Positions 1 through 9,758 of a DNA stretch of 64,000 nucleotides are shown here, in pieces. The notes below the pieces were generated by a model. It saw nothing but the letters and a program-made list of their open reading frames with translations, was not told where the DNA came from and searched no databases. Each line of letters opens with the position of its first letter. Position 1 is the first letter of the stretch. The position numbers and the translations under genes were made by a program. The stretch lies in the NCBI RefSeq assembly GCF_000368965.1, contig NZ_KB849780.1, positions 806,145 through 870,144 of the forward strand. The letters are read 5' to 3'. Origin of the DNA: Acinetobacter calcoaceticus DSM 30006 = CIP 81.8 (GTDB lineage Bacteria; Pseudomonadota; Gammaproteobacteria; Pseudomonadales; Moraxellaceae).

Positions 1-306
1 TTTGGTTTTTGCTTTTACCCAAATCTTGTCCATACCTAAATTTTTTAAATTCAGGACACATAAGATACTTGCTTCAATATCTTCACCAATTGCTACAACA
101 ACTGCATCACAATTTTGAATATTAAGTTCATCAAGTACATGTTCGTCGGTCGCATCGGCAATGACGGCATGGGTTAAAACGTTGGCAAGATTTTCAACAT
201 TCTTTTTTACCGTATCAATGCCAATAACATCATGATTTAATTTTGTGAGCTCTTGAGCAACAGTTGCTCCGAAACTCCCTAAGCCAATGACTGCAAACTG
301 TGCCAT
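1..306 (-). CDS. TrkA/KtrA-family potassium uptake regulatory subunit (partial, N-terminal part)
   Basis: Only the first 102 codons are in the window; the gene runs off the left edge. The visible part is an RCK_N (TrkA-N) Rossmann domain: a Gly-rich dinucleotide loop GLGSFG at residues 8-13, an acidic residue at the end of strand 2 (GIDT), then ADATDE and VVVAIGEDIEAS. Such proteins bind NAD(H)/ATP on the cytoplasmic side of a Trk/Ktr potassium channel and gate it. The start at 306 is preceded by AGGA at a usable distance. The missing C-terminal RCK_C domain would decide between KtrA and TrkA; a partner membrane subunit is not visible here. Confidence 0.85.
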   Translation of the reverse strand, partial: MAQFAVIGLGSFGATVAQELTKLNHDVIGIDTVKKNVENLANVLTHAVIADATDEHVLDELNIQNCDAVVVAIGEDIEASILCVLNLKNLGMDKIWVKAKTK

Positions 307-405
307 GTTGGTCCTTGTTTCCTGATTAGACGTTTATTTTTAAGGATATTTTCTTTGAGATAAAGAGAGGCAATGTAAATATGATGCAAATATTAAAATA
401 ATTAT

Positions 406-439
406 ATGAATAAGCCGACAAATTTGTCGGCTTATTCAT
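406..439 (-). terminator. Perfect 34-bp palindrome, likely ilvA terminator
   Basis: A perfect inverted repeat lies immediately downstream of the ilvA stop (on the minus strand), with GCCGACAAA/TTTGTCGGC at its core. It is followed in the ilvA direction by an A/T-rich stretch rather than a long clean T run. It probably ends ilvA transcription and may protect the mRNA end. Confidence 0.65.
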
Positions 440-451
440 CAAAATCAAAGA

Positions 452-1993
452 TTATTTTAAGAAACGTTTGTAGCCGACATTATTCGTAATTTCTGCATAC
501 GGATAGCTAATCTGCTCAAGAGTTTCAATTAATCCATCTGGATTTTGTTTCGCATCGGTCGCTTGTAAGCCGACTAATACACGTCCTTCTGCCGCACCGT
601 GGTTACGGTAATGGAACAACGTAATATTATGGGTTGGGCCTAAACGAGTTAAGAAGGTTAAGAGGGCACCTGGACGTTCAGGGAACTCAACGCGGAACAA
701 TCTTTCATCGTCCAGATTTGCATGACCGCCAATCAAATAACGAATGTGTAATTTGGCAACCTCATCATCAGATAGATCATCTACCACATAATTTTGTTGC
801 TTCAATTGTTCTAAAATTTCATGGCGCTCAGCATCGCCGCCTTTTAAGCTAATACCAACAAAGACTTGCGCTTCTTCTGTGTTGTTTGCTCGGTAGTTGA
901 ACTCGGTAATATTACGGCCCTGTAAAGCGCGACAGAAGCCTAAGAATGCGCCTTTTTCTTCTGGTAGTGTCACCGCATAAATGGCTTCACGCTGTTCACC
1001 TAACTCGGTACGCTCAGCAATATAACGTAGACGGTCAAAATTCATATTGGCGCCACATACAATCGACACAATATTTTTATTGCTGATTTTATGTTCGGTA
1101 ATATATTTTTTGATGCCAGCGAGGGCCATCGCACCTGAAGGCTCAACAATACTGCGGTTTTCGTCGAAGGTATCTTTAATTGCCGCACAGATTTCATCTG
1201 TATTTACAGTCACAATCGCTGGGTCAACAATAGGACCAGAATTATCAGACTTACGTAGACGAATAATATCAAATGGCAAAGCACCGATTTGTGCAACAGC
1301 TGTACCATCTGCAAACAAGCCTACATGCGGCAAGATTACACGTTCATTTGCTTCTAAGGCTGCTTTTAAACACGCAGATTCTTCATATTCAACACCAATA
1401 ATTTTCACATGAGGTGCAACTTCACCAAGGTAAGCCGCTACGCCTGAAATAAGGCCACCACCACCTACAGCAACAAACACATATTCTACATCACGCCATT
1501 GACGTAATATTTCATTTGCAATTGTACCTTGACCAGCAATGACAAGTTCATCGTCATAAGGTGGAATAAATACAAGGCCTTCAACTTCGGCACGTTGTTG
1601 CGCATATTTATTTGCTATATCGAAACTATCGCCATGTAATACAACTTGACCGCCTAAGCGCTTAACTGCTTGAACTTTAATGTCAGGAGTCGTGCTTGGC
1701 ATGACAATAATCGCTGGAATTCCTAAACGTTGACCTGATAATGCTACGCCTTGAGCATGGTTACCAGCAGATGCACAAATTACCCCACGTTCGAGTTGTT
1801 CTTTAGGTAATTGGCTAATACGGTTATAGGCACCGCGTAATTTAAAAGAAAAAACAGGCTGTAAATCTTCACGTTTAAAACGAATAATATTATTTAATTT
1901 TTGACTAATTCGTGGAGCTGCTTCGAGAGGTGTTTCAATTGCAACATCATAAACCGTTGCTTGTAAAATTTGTCGTACCACACGAGACAGCAT
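452..1993 (-). CDS. ilvA: Biosynthetic threonine ammonia-lyase
   Basis: PLP-dependent deaminase making 2-oxobutanoate from threonine, the first committed step of isoleucine synthesis, in the cytoplasm. The fold type II catalytic domain fills about residues 1-320: the PLP-lysine motif is FSFKLRGA, followed by ASAGNHAQG and the phosphate-binding loop VGGGGL. Two ACT-like regulatory repeats follow (about 330-410 and 425-510), which marks the long, isoleucine-inhibited biosynthetic form. The start at 1993 (513 aa) is preferred to the ATG at 1999, because GGGAAG abuts 1999 but sits 6 nt before 1993. It is divergent from rpiA across about 100 bp. Confidence 0.96.
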   Translation of the reverse strand: MLSRVVRQILQATVYDVAIETPLEAAPRISQKLNNIIRFKREDLQPVFSFKLRGAYNRISQLPKEQLERGVICASAGNHAQGVALSGQRLGIPAIIVMPSTTPDIKVQAVKRLGGQVVLHGDSFDIANKYAQQRAEVEGLVFIPPYDDELVIAGQGTIANEILRQWRDVEYVFVAVGGGGLISGVAAYLGEVAPHVKIIGVEYEESACLKAALEANERVILPHVGLFADGTAVAQIGALPFDIIRLRKSDNSGPIVDPAIVTVNTDEICAAIKDTFDENRSIVEPSGAMALAGIKKYITEHKISNKNIVSIVCGANMNFDRLRYIAERTELGEQREAIYAVTLPEEKGAFLGFCRALQGRNITEFNYRANNTEEAQVFVGISLKGGDAERHEILEQLKQQNYVVDDLSDDEVAKLHIRYLIGGHANLDDERLFRVEFPERPGALLTFLTRLGPTHNITLFHYRNHGAAEGRVLVGLQATDAKQNPDGLIETLEQISYPYAEITNNVGYKRFLK

Positions 1994-2100
1994 GTTCATC
2001 TTCCCTATAACAGTTTAAAATAGGAAGTTATTGTAGCAAACCCCTGTGCATTTGCGCCGATTATTGGTGCATAAATGTCAAAAAATAGTTGAGTGATGTC

Positions 2101-2772
2101 ATGAGTCTATATGCAACCCAAGATGAAAAGAAACAAGCTGCTGCGAAAGCTGCTTTAAAACACTTACCCAAAGGTGGCATTTTGGGGGTTGGGACTGGAA
2201 GTACAGTAAACTTTCTAATTGATTTATTGCCTGAATTGCAATTAGAAGCTGCTGTGGCAAGTTCTCAAGCAACTGCCGATCGCCTTAAAAAATTAGGCAT
2301 TGAAGTTGTAGATATGAATCATGTAGGTGGTTTAGATGCCTATGTTGATGGTGCAGATGAGATTGACCGTCATATGCATATGATTAAAGGCGGTGGTGCT
2401 GCATTAACACGTGAAAAAATTGTAGCTTCAATTGCTAAGAAATTTGTTTGTATTGTTGATGATTCAAAGTGGGTTGATCAACTTGGTCGTGATTTTCCAC
2501 TCCCAGTTGAAGTCATTCCAATGGCTCGTTCGGCAGTTGCTCGTAAACTAGTGGCTTTAGGTGGTGATCCGGTTTATCGCGAAGGCGTCGTAACAGATAA
2601 CGGTAATGTGATTTTGGATGTATTTAATCTTAATATTTTAAATGCGATTGATGTAGAAAAAACCATTAATAACATTCCAGGTGTTGTGACTAATGGTATT
2701 TTCGCTTTAAACCCAGCAACGATTGCAATTGTTGCAACAAATAACGGTATTGAAGAGCGTACAGCACAGTAA
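2101..2772 (+). CDS. rpiA: Ribose-5-phosphate isomerase A
   Basis: Interconverts ribose-5-phosphate and ribulose-5-phosphate in the non-oxidative pentose phosphate pathway. The 223-residue protein has the family motifs GVGTGSTV (phosphate loop), SSQAT, DGADEID (catalytic Asp region) and [11 protein letters not shown]. The ATG at 2101 gives the usual RpiA N-terminus and length; a TTG four codons upstream (2089) is possible but unlikely. The stop overlaps the start of the next gene by one base (TAATG), indicating translational coupling. Confidence 0.95.
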   Translation: MSLYATQDEKKQAAAKAALKHLPKGGILGVGTGSTVNFLIDLLPELQLEAAVASSQATADRLKKLGIEVVDMNHVGGLDAYVDGADEIDRHMHMIKGGGAALTREKIVASIAKKFVCIVDDSKWVDQLGRDFPLPVEVIPMARSAVARKLVALGGDPVYREGVVTDNGNVILDVFNLNILNAIDVEKTINNIPGVVTNGIFALNPATIAIVATNNGIEERTAQ

Positions 2773-3452
2773 TGTCTGCAAAAATGCCAGAGATTAAAAT
2801 CGTTCGACACGTAAGGGCAAGAAAATTGCGCTTACGTGTTGAGCCAGCTTCAATACGCCTGACAGTTCCTTTGTTTTGTAGTAAGAATCAAATTCAACTT
2901 TTTTTAGCACAATCTGAGCAATGGTTGATCGAAACTTGGAATAAGCAACAACACGTTCAATCTAATTCGCTTGAGATTCCTTCAGAAATTTATTTTTTTA
3001 ATAAAGAGCAACCATTTCAAGTTATTGTTCAAAAGCAACATCGTGTTTTCCAACTTGATTGGGAAAATAACTGTCTATTTATTAAAGATACGCAGCCATA
3101 TTTGGCGTTGCAAAGTGCAGTTATTGCTTTTGCAAAACAAGAATTACCAAAGCTTTTAAACGATTTAAGTGAGCAAACTCGTCTAAATTACAGCGAATGT
3201 TCAATCCGCCGTCCCAAAACTCGTTGGGGAAGTTGTAGTAGTCAGCATAATATTATGCTGCATGCAGGTTTGGTGCTCATGCCACATGAGATTGCTCGCT
3301 ATGTTGCTATTCATGAGTTAGCGCATACTAAACATTTTGATCATAGCCCTGCATTTTGGGCAGAAGTTGAAAAATACGATCCATATTTTCAAAGACACCG
3401 CAGACAACTTAAATCAAATCCGTTGCCTGCATGGTGGTATGTCTCAAATTAA
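2772..3452 (+). CDS. YgjP-like zinc metallopeptidase domain protein (M48/DUF45 type)
   Basis: A 226-residue protein of the YgjP/DUF45 family. The C-terminal third carries RRPKTRWGSCSS and then a zinc-protease HELAH motif, with a downstream FDHSPAFWAEVE segment that should supply the third ligand, a typical gluzincin layout. No signal peptide or membrane segment is seen, so it is probably cytoplasmic. Its substrate is not known from sequence. It begins within the rpiA stop codon and its last four bases overlap the end of the convergent lipoprotein gene. Confidence 0.85.
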   Translation: MSAKMPEIKIVRHVRARKLRLRVEPASIRLTVPLFCSKNQIQLFLAQSEQWLIETWNKQQHVQSNSLEIPSEIYFFNKEQPFQVIVQKQHRVFQLDWENNCLFIKDTQPYLALQSAVIAFAKQELPKLLNDLSEQTRLNYSECSIRRPKTRWGSCSSQHNIMLHAGLVLMPHEIARYVAIHELAHTKHFDHSPAFWAEVEKYDPYFQRHRRQLKSNPLPAWWYVSN

Positions 3453-4972
3453 CTAAAACTACATTCTAATTGTGGGGTTTGTAAGTTATCTGGTGCTTTT
3501 CGGCTATCTAGACCTGCTTTGGCACTCACAATTTTATTTGCTTTAATCGATAATTGTATAAAGTTGTATTGCTGCGTTGAGTTATTTGGTTCGGCTGAAC
3601 TTGAGTTCAGTAAATAACTTAAGCTTGCAGCATCTGTTTGCAATAGATTATCTGTACTATCAGCGCTTAAAGCAGAGCGATAAGTCTGTGATCCTTTAAT
3701 AAGTTCGATTTGACCATTCGCACGGAAATTAAGTTGGCAACCTGTTGCAGTGTCTTCATAGTGACCTACTAAATAGTCTGTAGCTGGTAGTTTGGGGTCG
3801 GACAGATTAATGCTAGTCAAACCTTGTTTGCAAGGATATGCAGAACCGTTACAGGTCGCTGTAATACCGCTAAAACCTACAGCACGACGATAATCACCAG
3901 CCCCATCTATACGGAAAAAGTCAGTTGTATTTCCGGCAGGTACGACTCCTGAATATAGTTTCTTTTGCAGTAGATCATAGCCTGTTTGATCTAAACTGGA
4001 TTGGTTTTGGGTATCTGCCAATTTTAAAGTAGCGGCTTTTAAATTGGTTGCAAAAGAATCACGTGTTGTTTTTTGATTAGCTGCGATATCTAACAGTGTA
4101 TTTTTAACTGGATCAATATTATCTGGAGCAGATGTGAAAATAGGGGTAAAAGTCGTTTGATCCCCATGAAGTTTTTTCCCATCTAAAAAGCCATCTTTTA
4201 AATCGGTTGCCAAACTTTTAATGAGTTCTTGGTATGTAGTTACTCCGCTATGAAAAGTTGACCAATGTTGTAAGTAGCCAAAGCTAAGATAACTATCTAC
4301 ATATGTACTAGGTTTTTTAGTTGAGTACTGCAATAAAGTTAAAACCGTAAGGGGATTGGCTGGACTTAAACTTGGAATGTCGGCATCTTTGAACGCATTA
4401 AGAAGAGATCTATAAACGTCTTGAGAAGCTAAATCCACATGCAATTGCTCAATGCGTGTTGGGTCAATCGTCTCTTGAGGAAGTTGTCCTGAACGTATAA
4501 CAGCGCGTTGGTAAATTGCTTCACTGCTTGGACTTACGGATAGGGTTCTGCCACTTACACTGTTCGGTGTAATAAACGCATGATAAATACCAGAGAAATT
4601 TTGGTATGTTGAAGTAATTGGATCAAATACTTGAGATGAATTTTGAGTCGTAATTTCTACACGATATAAACGATTCAATTTAGCGGTAGGAATTTTGACA
4701 TTAAAGCTGTTTAAACTTGCAATTGAAGTATCTACCAAAACAGAGTTAGTGGTGTTGTCATATACTTTGAGTTGAATATTACGCATTTCTACAGGAGATT
4801 TAAGAGTAACATCAGTCGTTGCCTCTGGAGTAGGATCAATGGGTGTTGGAGTGCTTGGTGAGTTGCCACTACTACTGCCTCCACCTCCGCAACCTACAAG
4901 TAGTGCACTTAAAATTAAGGTGCTCAAGCCAAGGTAAGTGTGTAATTTTGTTTCTTTTGATTGATGAAGCAT
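3449..4972 (-). CDS. Putative lipoprotein with Gly/Ser-Pro linker, function unknown
   Basis: The 507-residue product starts with a charged n-region and a hydrophobic stretch ending in a lipobox (LLVGC). A low-complexity linker GGGGSSSGNSPSTPTP follows, so it is an exported, lipid-anchored protein. The rest has no motif I can assign. The region after the linker (about 55-125) reads like a beta-sandwich domain, and four Cys lie in the last 140 residues, which could form disulfides in the periplasm. The gene is monocistronic and convergent with the YgjP-like gene. Confidence 0.75.
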   Translation of the reverse strand: MLHQSKETKLHTYLGLSTLILSALLVGCGGGGSSSGNSPSTPTPIDPTPEATTDVTLKSPVEMRNIQLKVYDNTTNSVLVDTSIASLNSFNVKIPTAKLNRLYRVEITTQNSSQVFDPITSTYQNFSGIYHAFITPNSVSGRTLSVSPSSEAIYQRAVIRSGQLPQETIDPTRIEQLHVDLASQDVYRSLLNAFKDADIPSLSPANPLTVLTLLQYSTKKPSTYVDSYLSFGYLQHWSTFHSGVTTYQELIKSLATDLKDGFLDGKKLHGDQTTFTPIFTSAPDNIDPVKNTLLDIAANQKTTRDSFATNLKAATLKLADTQNQSSLDQTGYDLLQKKLYSGVVPAGNTTDFFRIDGAGDYRRAVGFSGITATCNGSAYPCKQGLTSINLSDPKLPATDYLVGHYEDTATGCQLNFRANGQIELIKGSQTYRSALSADSTDNLLQTDAASLSYLLNSSSAEPNNSTQQYNFIQLSIKANKIVSAKAGLDSRKAPDNLQTPQLECSFS

Positions 4973-5162
4973 CCTAGCTCTCCAAAATTAAATCTGATAT
5001 TTATTTGCTGATATTTGTTTAGTTATGACAGTTGAATAAGTGCTATCTAATTGTCGCTAAAATTAAAAAAATTAAAATTACCAAGCATGAAATGGTTTTG
5101 TAAGCTTGGACATCCTGTCATACTACTGCACAAGTATAGATTCAAAAATTGAGGTAATGCAC

Positions 5163-6212
5163 GTGATTTCTGTCGGAATTGTTGGTGGAACGGGTTATAC
5201 AGGCGTTGAACTATTACGTATTTTATTACGACATCCTAAAGCGCAGGTTCGAGTTCTTACTTCACGTACAGAAGCGGGCAAACCAGTTGCAGACATGTTC
5301 CCTAATTTACGTGGACATACTGATCTTCAATTTTCAGATTTAAATATTGATGATTTAAAAAAGTGTGATGTTGTGTTTTTTGCGACTCCTCACGGTGTTG
5401 CTATGCAACATGCAAAAGAATTGATTGCGGCTGGCACAAAAGTTATTGATTTGGCTGCTGATTTTCGTTTACAAAATCTTGAGCAGTTTGAGAAATGGTA
5501 TGGCATGGAACATGCTTGCCCAGACGTTCTGGAAAACTCAGTATATGGTTTGGCTGAACTAAACCGCGAAAAAATTAAACAGGCGCAAGTGATTGGTAAC
5601 CCTGGTTGCTACCCGACTACTGTTCAATTGGGTTTGGCTCCACTTTTGAAATCAGCACAAGCATTGATTGAAACAAAAAATATTATTATTGATGCGAAAT
5701 CAGGTGTTTCAGGAGCAGGCCGTAAAGCAAGCTTAGGCATGATCTATAGCGAAAATGCTGATAACTTCAAGGCCTATGGGGTTGCGGGTCACCGTCACCA
5801 CCCAGAAATTGTTGAAGCATTAGAAAATATTGCGGGGCAAAAAGGTGGCTTTGAAGGGCTCTTGTTTGTTCCTCATTTAGTTCCAATGATTCGCGGTATG
5901 CTCAGCACAATCTATGTCGATTTGACAGAAGCTGGAAAACAAACGGATATTCAGGCATTGTATGAGCACTTTTATGCAAATGAAAAATTTGTTGATGTGA
6001 TGCCTGCTAACAGTTCGCCTGAAACACGTAGTGTGCGCGGTGCGAATGAGCTTCGTATTGCTTTATATAAGCCGCAGCCGAATAAACTTATTATTCTTGC
6101 GGTACAAGATAACCTTGTGAAGGGTGCATCTGGTCAAGCTGTACAAAATATGAACCTTATGTTCGGCTTTGATGAAGATGAAGGCTTACAAGGGATTGGT
6201 TTATTACCATAA
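5163..6212 (+). CDS. argC: N-acetyl-gamma-glutamyl-phosphate reductase
   Basis: NADPH-dependent reductase of arginine synthesis, forming N-acetylglutamate semialdehyde. The 349-residue protein has the nucleotide loop [15 protein letters not shown] at the N-terminus and the catalytic cysteine in GNPGCYPT (about residue 148). [10 protein letters not shown] and GHRHHPEI follow. A GTG at 5163 is chosen because GAGGT lies 7 nt upstream; the ATG at 5157 would leave almost no spacing, and an upstream TTG at 5106 would give a non-family extension. No other arg genes are adjacent. Confidence 0.94.
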   Translation: MISVGIVGGTGYTGVELLRILLRHPKAQVRVLTSRTEAGKPVADMFPNLRGHTDLQFSDLNIDDLKKCDVVFFATPHGVAMQHAKELIAAGTKVIDLAADFRLQNLEQFEKWYGMEHACPDVLENSVYGLAELNREKIKQAQVIGNPGCYPTTVQLGLAPLLKSAQALIETKNIIIDAKSGVSGAGRKASLGMIYSENADNFKAYGVAGHRHHPEIVEALENIAGQKGGFEGLLFVPHLVPMIRGMLSTIYVDLTEAGKQTDIQALYEHFYANEKFVDVMPANSSPETRSVRGANELRIALYKPQPNKLIILAVQDNLVKGASGQAVQNMNLMFGFDEDEGLQGIGLLP

Positions 6213-6230
6213 AAAACTCTTTTTTGCTTC

Positions 6231-6262
6231 ACACACATTTAAATTTCGATTTAAATGTGTGT
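6231..6262 (+). terminator. 14-bp hairpin with TTCG loop after argC
   Basis: ACACACATTTAAAT and ATTTAAATGTGTGT form a perfect 14-bp stem around a TTCG tetraloop, 18 bp past the argC stop. No T run follows, so it may stabilise the 3' end or act as a weak terminator rather than a classical intrinsic one. Confidence 0.5.
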
Positions 6263-6287
6263 CTTGACTCTGATCTTAAACACTGAG

Positions 6288-7046
6288 ATGACGATGCAAA
6301 ACTCTGGACAGACGACTTCAGCAGAAAGTTCGTTGCAAAAGAAAAAATTTTTAAATACCAATAAACCTTTGTTTATTGGTGCGGCTATTTTAATGAGTGG
6401 TTGTCTTGCGCTCGGCTACACAATTGGTCACCGTCAAGGTCTAACTGTTGTAGGTTACGATGCAGATGCAGAGCAATTAGTTGAAGTGGTGCAAAAGCAA
6501 AAAACAGCTTTGGATGCGGTTAATAAAAGCCTGAATGCTGCGGTACAAGAGCGTGATGTTGCTGTAACAAATGCAAATGATCTGTTTGAAGCCCTTAATC
6601 AGGCCAATGCTGATAAAACGCAGCAAGAAGGTATGAGTAATATCTACCGTGATATCTTGAGGCAGCGCGGTGGTCTAAGCTTGACGATTCAAAATTTGGC
6701 GATCAAACCTCTGCCTGAAAATGCTTATGAATATCAGTTAGATTTAGTGCAGGTGAGCCCAAGCAAGCGCCGTGCTTCAGGATCGATTGAGATAAGACTC
6801 ATTAAAGATACAGAAGTTTTGGTTGTGCCACTTGAGGCTAAAAACTTTAACTTTACTGATTTTGAGCGTTTAACAGGTCGTTGGACGATGCCTAAAGGTT
6901 TTATACCTCAATTTATTGAGGTACGTTTAACAGGCGGTTCTGATACACCAGTTATTAAACGTTTTAGTTGGCAGCGCGGTAAACCTGTCGAAACATCTTC
7001 TGCTTTTGTGGCAGAAATTCCTCAAGCTGAAGCAAATTCACAATAG
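6288..7046 (+). CDS. Membrane-anchored coiled-coil protein (DUF6776-like)
   Basis: A 252-residue product with a short cytoplasmic N-terminus and one hydrophobic segment (about residues 25-45, PLFIGAAILMSGCLALGYTI). A heptad-rich stretch (about 60-110, with EQLVEVVQKQKTALDAV) and a C-terminal beta-rich domain follow. This resembles the DUF6776 family, whose function is not established. Translation is taken from 6288; an in-frame ATG at 6255 sits inside the preceding hairpin and has no ribosome site. It lies 9 bp upstream of clpS. Confidence 0.75.
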   Translation: MTMQNSGQTTSAESSLQKKKFLNTNKPLFIGAAILMSGCLALGYTIGHRQGLTVVGYDADAEQLVEVVQKQKTALDAVNKSLNAAVQERDVAVTNANDLFEALNQANADKTQQEGMSNIYRDILRQRGGLSLTIQNLAIKPLPENAYEYQLDLVQVSPSKRRASGSIEIRLIKDTEVLVVPLEAKNFNFTDFERLTGRWTMPKGFIPQFIEVRLTGGSDTPVIKRFSWQRGKPVETSSAFVAEIPQAEANSQ

Positions 7047-7055
7047 TAACATCCT

Positions 7056-7469
7056 ATGCGAACAAATAAGCGTCAAACAAACTTAAAAGATATCAAGGCT
7101 TCTTTTCAGCAGTCTGGTTATGTCGATTGGCACTTCCATCCACGCTTAAGTGATTCGCAAAACGAAGATCATGACGGAGAGGTTGTTGTACAAACAGCAC
7201 CTCCTGAACTCAAGCGTCCGCCGTTATATGCAGTCGTCTTAATGAATGACGATTACACGCCAATGGACTTTGTAATTGAAATTTTACAACAATACTTTGC
7301 AATGAATCTTGACCAAGCAACTCAAGTAATGCTAACAGTACACTATGAAGGTAAAGGTATTGCTGGGGTATATCCAAGAGACATCGCGGAAACCAAAGCA
7401 AACCTTGTTAATAATTACGCTCGATCGCAAGGTCATCCATTACTTTGCCAGATTGAGCCTAAAGCATAA
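7056..7469 (+). CDS. clpS: ATP-dependent Clp protease adaptor
   Basis: ClpS delivers N-degron substrates to ClpAP. The 137-residue protein has a longer than usual disordered N-terminus (about 50 residues). The core domain follows with its signature [16 protein letters not shown], where the Asn-Asp pair binds the substrate N-terminus. A second signature, [20 protein letters not shown], packs on the ClpA N-domain. clpA begins 9 bp later behind a GGGGG-containing ribosome site, the standard clpS-clpA operon. Confidence 0.95.
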   Translation: MRTNKRQTNLKDIKASFQQSGYVDWHFHPRLSDSQNEDHDGEVVVQTAPPELKRPPLYAVVLMNDDYTPMDFVIEILQQYFAMNLDQATQVMLTVHYEGKGIAGVYPRDIAETKANLVNNYARSQGHPLLCQIEPKA

Positions 7470-7478
7470 GGGGGTTAC

Positions 7479-9755
7479 ATGCTCAGTCGTCAATTAGAAG
7501 TATCATTACGTTTGGCTGTTAGCATGGCTCGTCAAAAGAGACATGAGTTTCTTACAGTTGAACATTTATTATTAGCGCTACTCGACAACGATTCGGCCGT
7601 GAATGCGTTAAAGGCATGTGGGGCTGATATAGTTTCTTTACGTAAAGAATTAGAAGAATATGTAGAACAACATACTCCTAAGCTTGGCGAAAATAGCGAG
7701 CAGGCGCCTCATCCAACAGAAAGTTTCGACCGCATTTTGCAACGTGCTATTTTCCATGTGCAATCAAGTGGCGGCGATCGTACTGTTGAAGGTGCGGATG
7801 TTTTGGTCGCAATGTATTCAGAGCGTGATTCTTTTGCTGTGTATTTGCTTAAACGTCATCAAATCAATCGATTGACATTGACTCAATACTTGTCTCATGG
7901 GACACGTAAAGATGAAGTGCAAGTTGAAGAAGAAGTTGAAGATATTGAGGGTGAAACGAGTACGGGCAATGCAGGGCCATTAGAGCTTTATACGCTGAAC
8001 TTAAATGTTGAAGCGCAAAAAGGCAAAACTGATCCACTTATTGGTCGTGAAAAAGAAATTGAGCGTACAGCACAAATTCTGTGCCGCCGTCGCAAAAATA
8101 ATCCATTACTTGTCGGTGATCCGGGCGTTGGTAAAACCTCGATTGCTGAAGGTTTGGCATGGTTAATTGTGAATGGTAAGGCGCCTAAACCTTTGAGTCA
8201 GGCTGAAGTTTATAGTTTAGATATTGGTGCATTAGTTGCTGGGACCAAATATCGAGGTGACTTTGAAAAACGTTTAAAACAATTGCTTAATGCTTTGAAG
8301 AAAAATCCAAATGCGATTTTATTCATTGATGAAATTCATATGATCATTGGCGCGGGCTCAAGTATGGGCAGCACAATGGATGCTTCGAATCTCATCAAGC
8401 CAGCTTTGGCAAATGGTAGTTTGCGTTGTATCGGTTCAACGACGTTCCAAGAATATCGTCAGGTTTTTGAAAAAGACCATGCGTTATCACGTCGTTTCCA
8501 GAAAATTGATGTCAATGAGCCAAGTATTTCTGAAACAATTGATATTTTGCGTGGCTTAAAATCTAAATTTGAAGATTTTCACCACGTACAATATGACGAT
8601 AAAGCATTGGTATCAGCTGTAGAGCTTTCTGCTAAATTCATTAATGATCGTTTCTTGCCAGACAAGGCAATTGATGTGATTGACGAAGCTGGTGCTCAGC
8701 GTCGTTTGAAGGCTGAAAGTGATGATAGTTTGATTACGGTAGAGAATATCGAAGATATCGTTTCTAAGATCGCTCGTATTCCACCAAAAACTGTTTCTAA
8801 AGACGATAAGTCAGTGCTTGAAAATCTTGAGCGTGATTTAAAACGTGTTGTGTTTGGTCAGGATGAAGCGATTACAGCGTTAGGCTCGGCAATCAAGTTG
8901 TCTCGTGCTGGATTGAAATCACCAGATAAGCCAGTAGGTAGTTTTGTTTTTGCTGGCCCAACAGGTGTGGGTAAAACTGAAGTCACTAAACAGCTGGCGA
9001 AGTTGTTAGGTGTGGAGCTGGTGCGTTTCGATATGTCTGAATATATGGAACGTCATGCAGTTTCACGTTTGATTGGTGCACCTCCGGGTTATGTGGGTTA
9101 TGACCAAGGTGGGCTGTTAACTGATGCGATCCATAAGAATCCGCACTGTGTTTTATTGCTAGATGAAATTGAGAAAGCACATCCAGATGTGTTCAATCTC
9201 TTGCTGCAAATCATGGATCATGGTGCTTTAACGGATAACAACGGACGTAAGTCAGACTTTAGAAACGTTATTATTGTCCTGACTACGAATGTGGGAGCAG
9301 AGAGTATTTCTCGCGCGAGTATTGGTTTTACTGAACAAGATCATAGTTCTGATAACCAAGAAGCAATGAAACGTGCTTTCTCACCAGAGTTCCGTAACCG
9401 TCTAGATAGTGTTATTCAATTCAAGTCATTACCAACAACTGTTATTGAGTCTGTGGTTGATAAATTCTTGACAGAGTTACAAGCTCAACTAGATGACAAA
9501 CAAGTTGTACTTGATGTCGATCAAAGTGCTCGTGATTGGTTGGCAACAAATGGTTATGACCGCTTGATGGGTGCACGTCCAATGCAACGCCTCATTCAAG
9601 AACACTTGAAGAAACCATTAGCTGAAATGATTTTGTTTGGTGAACTGGCAGATCATGGTGGTAATGTGGCTGTATCAGTGAAAAATGAAGATGGCAAAGC
9701 TGTTGGCTTAAAACTTGAAGTGTTTGAAGATCATCATACGGCAGAACCAGCATAA
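7479..9755 (+). CDS. clpA: ATP-dependent Clp protease ATP-binding subunit
   Basis: Hexameric AAA+ unfoldase of ClpAP. The 758-residue protein has an N-domain (about 1-145), an acidic linker (EVEEEVEDIEGE) and the first AAA module with Walker A GDPGVGKT and Walker B ILFIDEIH. The second module carries Walker A GPTGVGKT, sensor/arginine-finger region SPEFRNRLD and pore loop GAPPGYVGYDQGG. It is translated just after its adaptor clpS. A strong hairpin begins about 25 bp past the stop, inside the next reading frame. Confidence 0.97.
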   Translation: MLSRQLEVSLRLAVSMARQKRHEFLTVEHLLLALLDNDSAVNALKACGADIVSLRKELEEYVEQHTPKLGENSEQAPHPTESFDRILQRAIFHVQSSGGDRTVEGADVLVAMYSERDSFAVYLLKRHQINRLTLTQYLSHGTRKDEVQVEEEVEDIEGETSTGNAGPLELYTLNLNVEAQKGKTDPLIGREKEIERTAQILCRRRKNNPLLVGDPGVGKTSIAEGLAWLIVNGKAPKPLSQAEVYSLDIGALVAGTKYRGDFEKRLKQLLNALKKNPNAILFIDEIHMIIGAGSSMGSTMDASNLIKPALANGSLRCIGSTTFQEYRQVFEKDHALSRRFQKIDVNEPSISETIDILRGLKSKFEDFHHVQYDDKALVSAVELSAKFINDRFLPDKAIDVIDEAGAQRRLKAESDDSLITVENIEDIVSKIARIPPKTVSKDDKSVLENLERDLKRVVFGQDEAITALGSAIKLSRAGLKSPDKPVGSFVFAGPTGVGKTEVTKQLAKLLGVELVRFDMSEYMERHAVSRLIGAPPGYVGYDQGGLLTDAIHKNPHCVLLLDEIEKAHPDVFNLLLQIMDHGALTDNNGRKSDFRNVIIVLTTNVGAESISRASIGFTEQDHSSDNQEAMKRAFSPEFRNRLDSVIQFKSLPTTVIESVVDKFLTELQAQLDDKQVVLDVDQSARDWLATNGYDRLMGARPMQRLIQEHLKKPLAEMILFGELADHGGNVAVSVKNEDGKAVGLKLEVFEDHHTAEPA

Positions 9756-9758
9756 CTC

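Noticed and set aside
1047-1412. 121-residue plus-strand frame inside ilvA
   Set aside because: It is the antisense shadow of a certain gene, with no ribosome site or recognisable family; the same holds for the many other short frames opposite or within confident genes.
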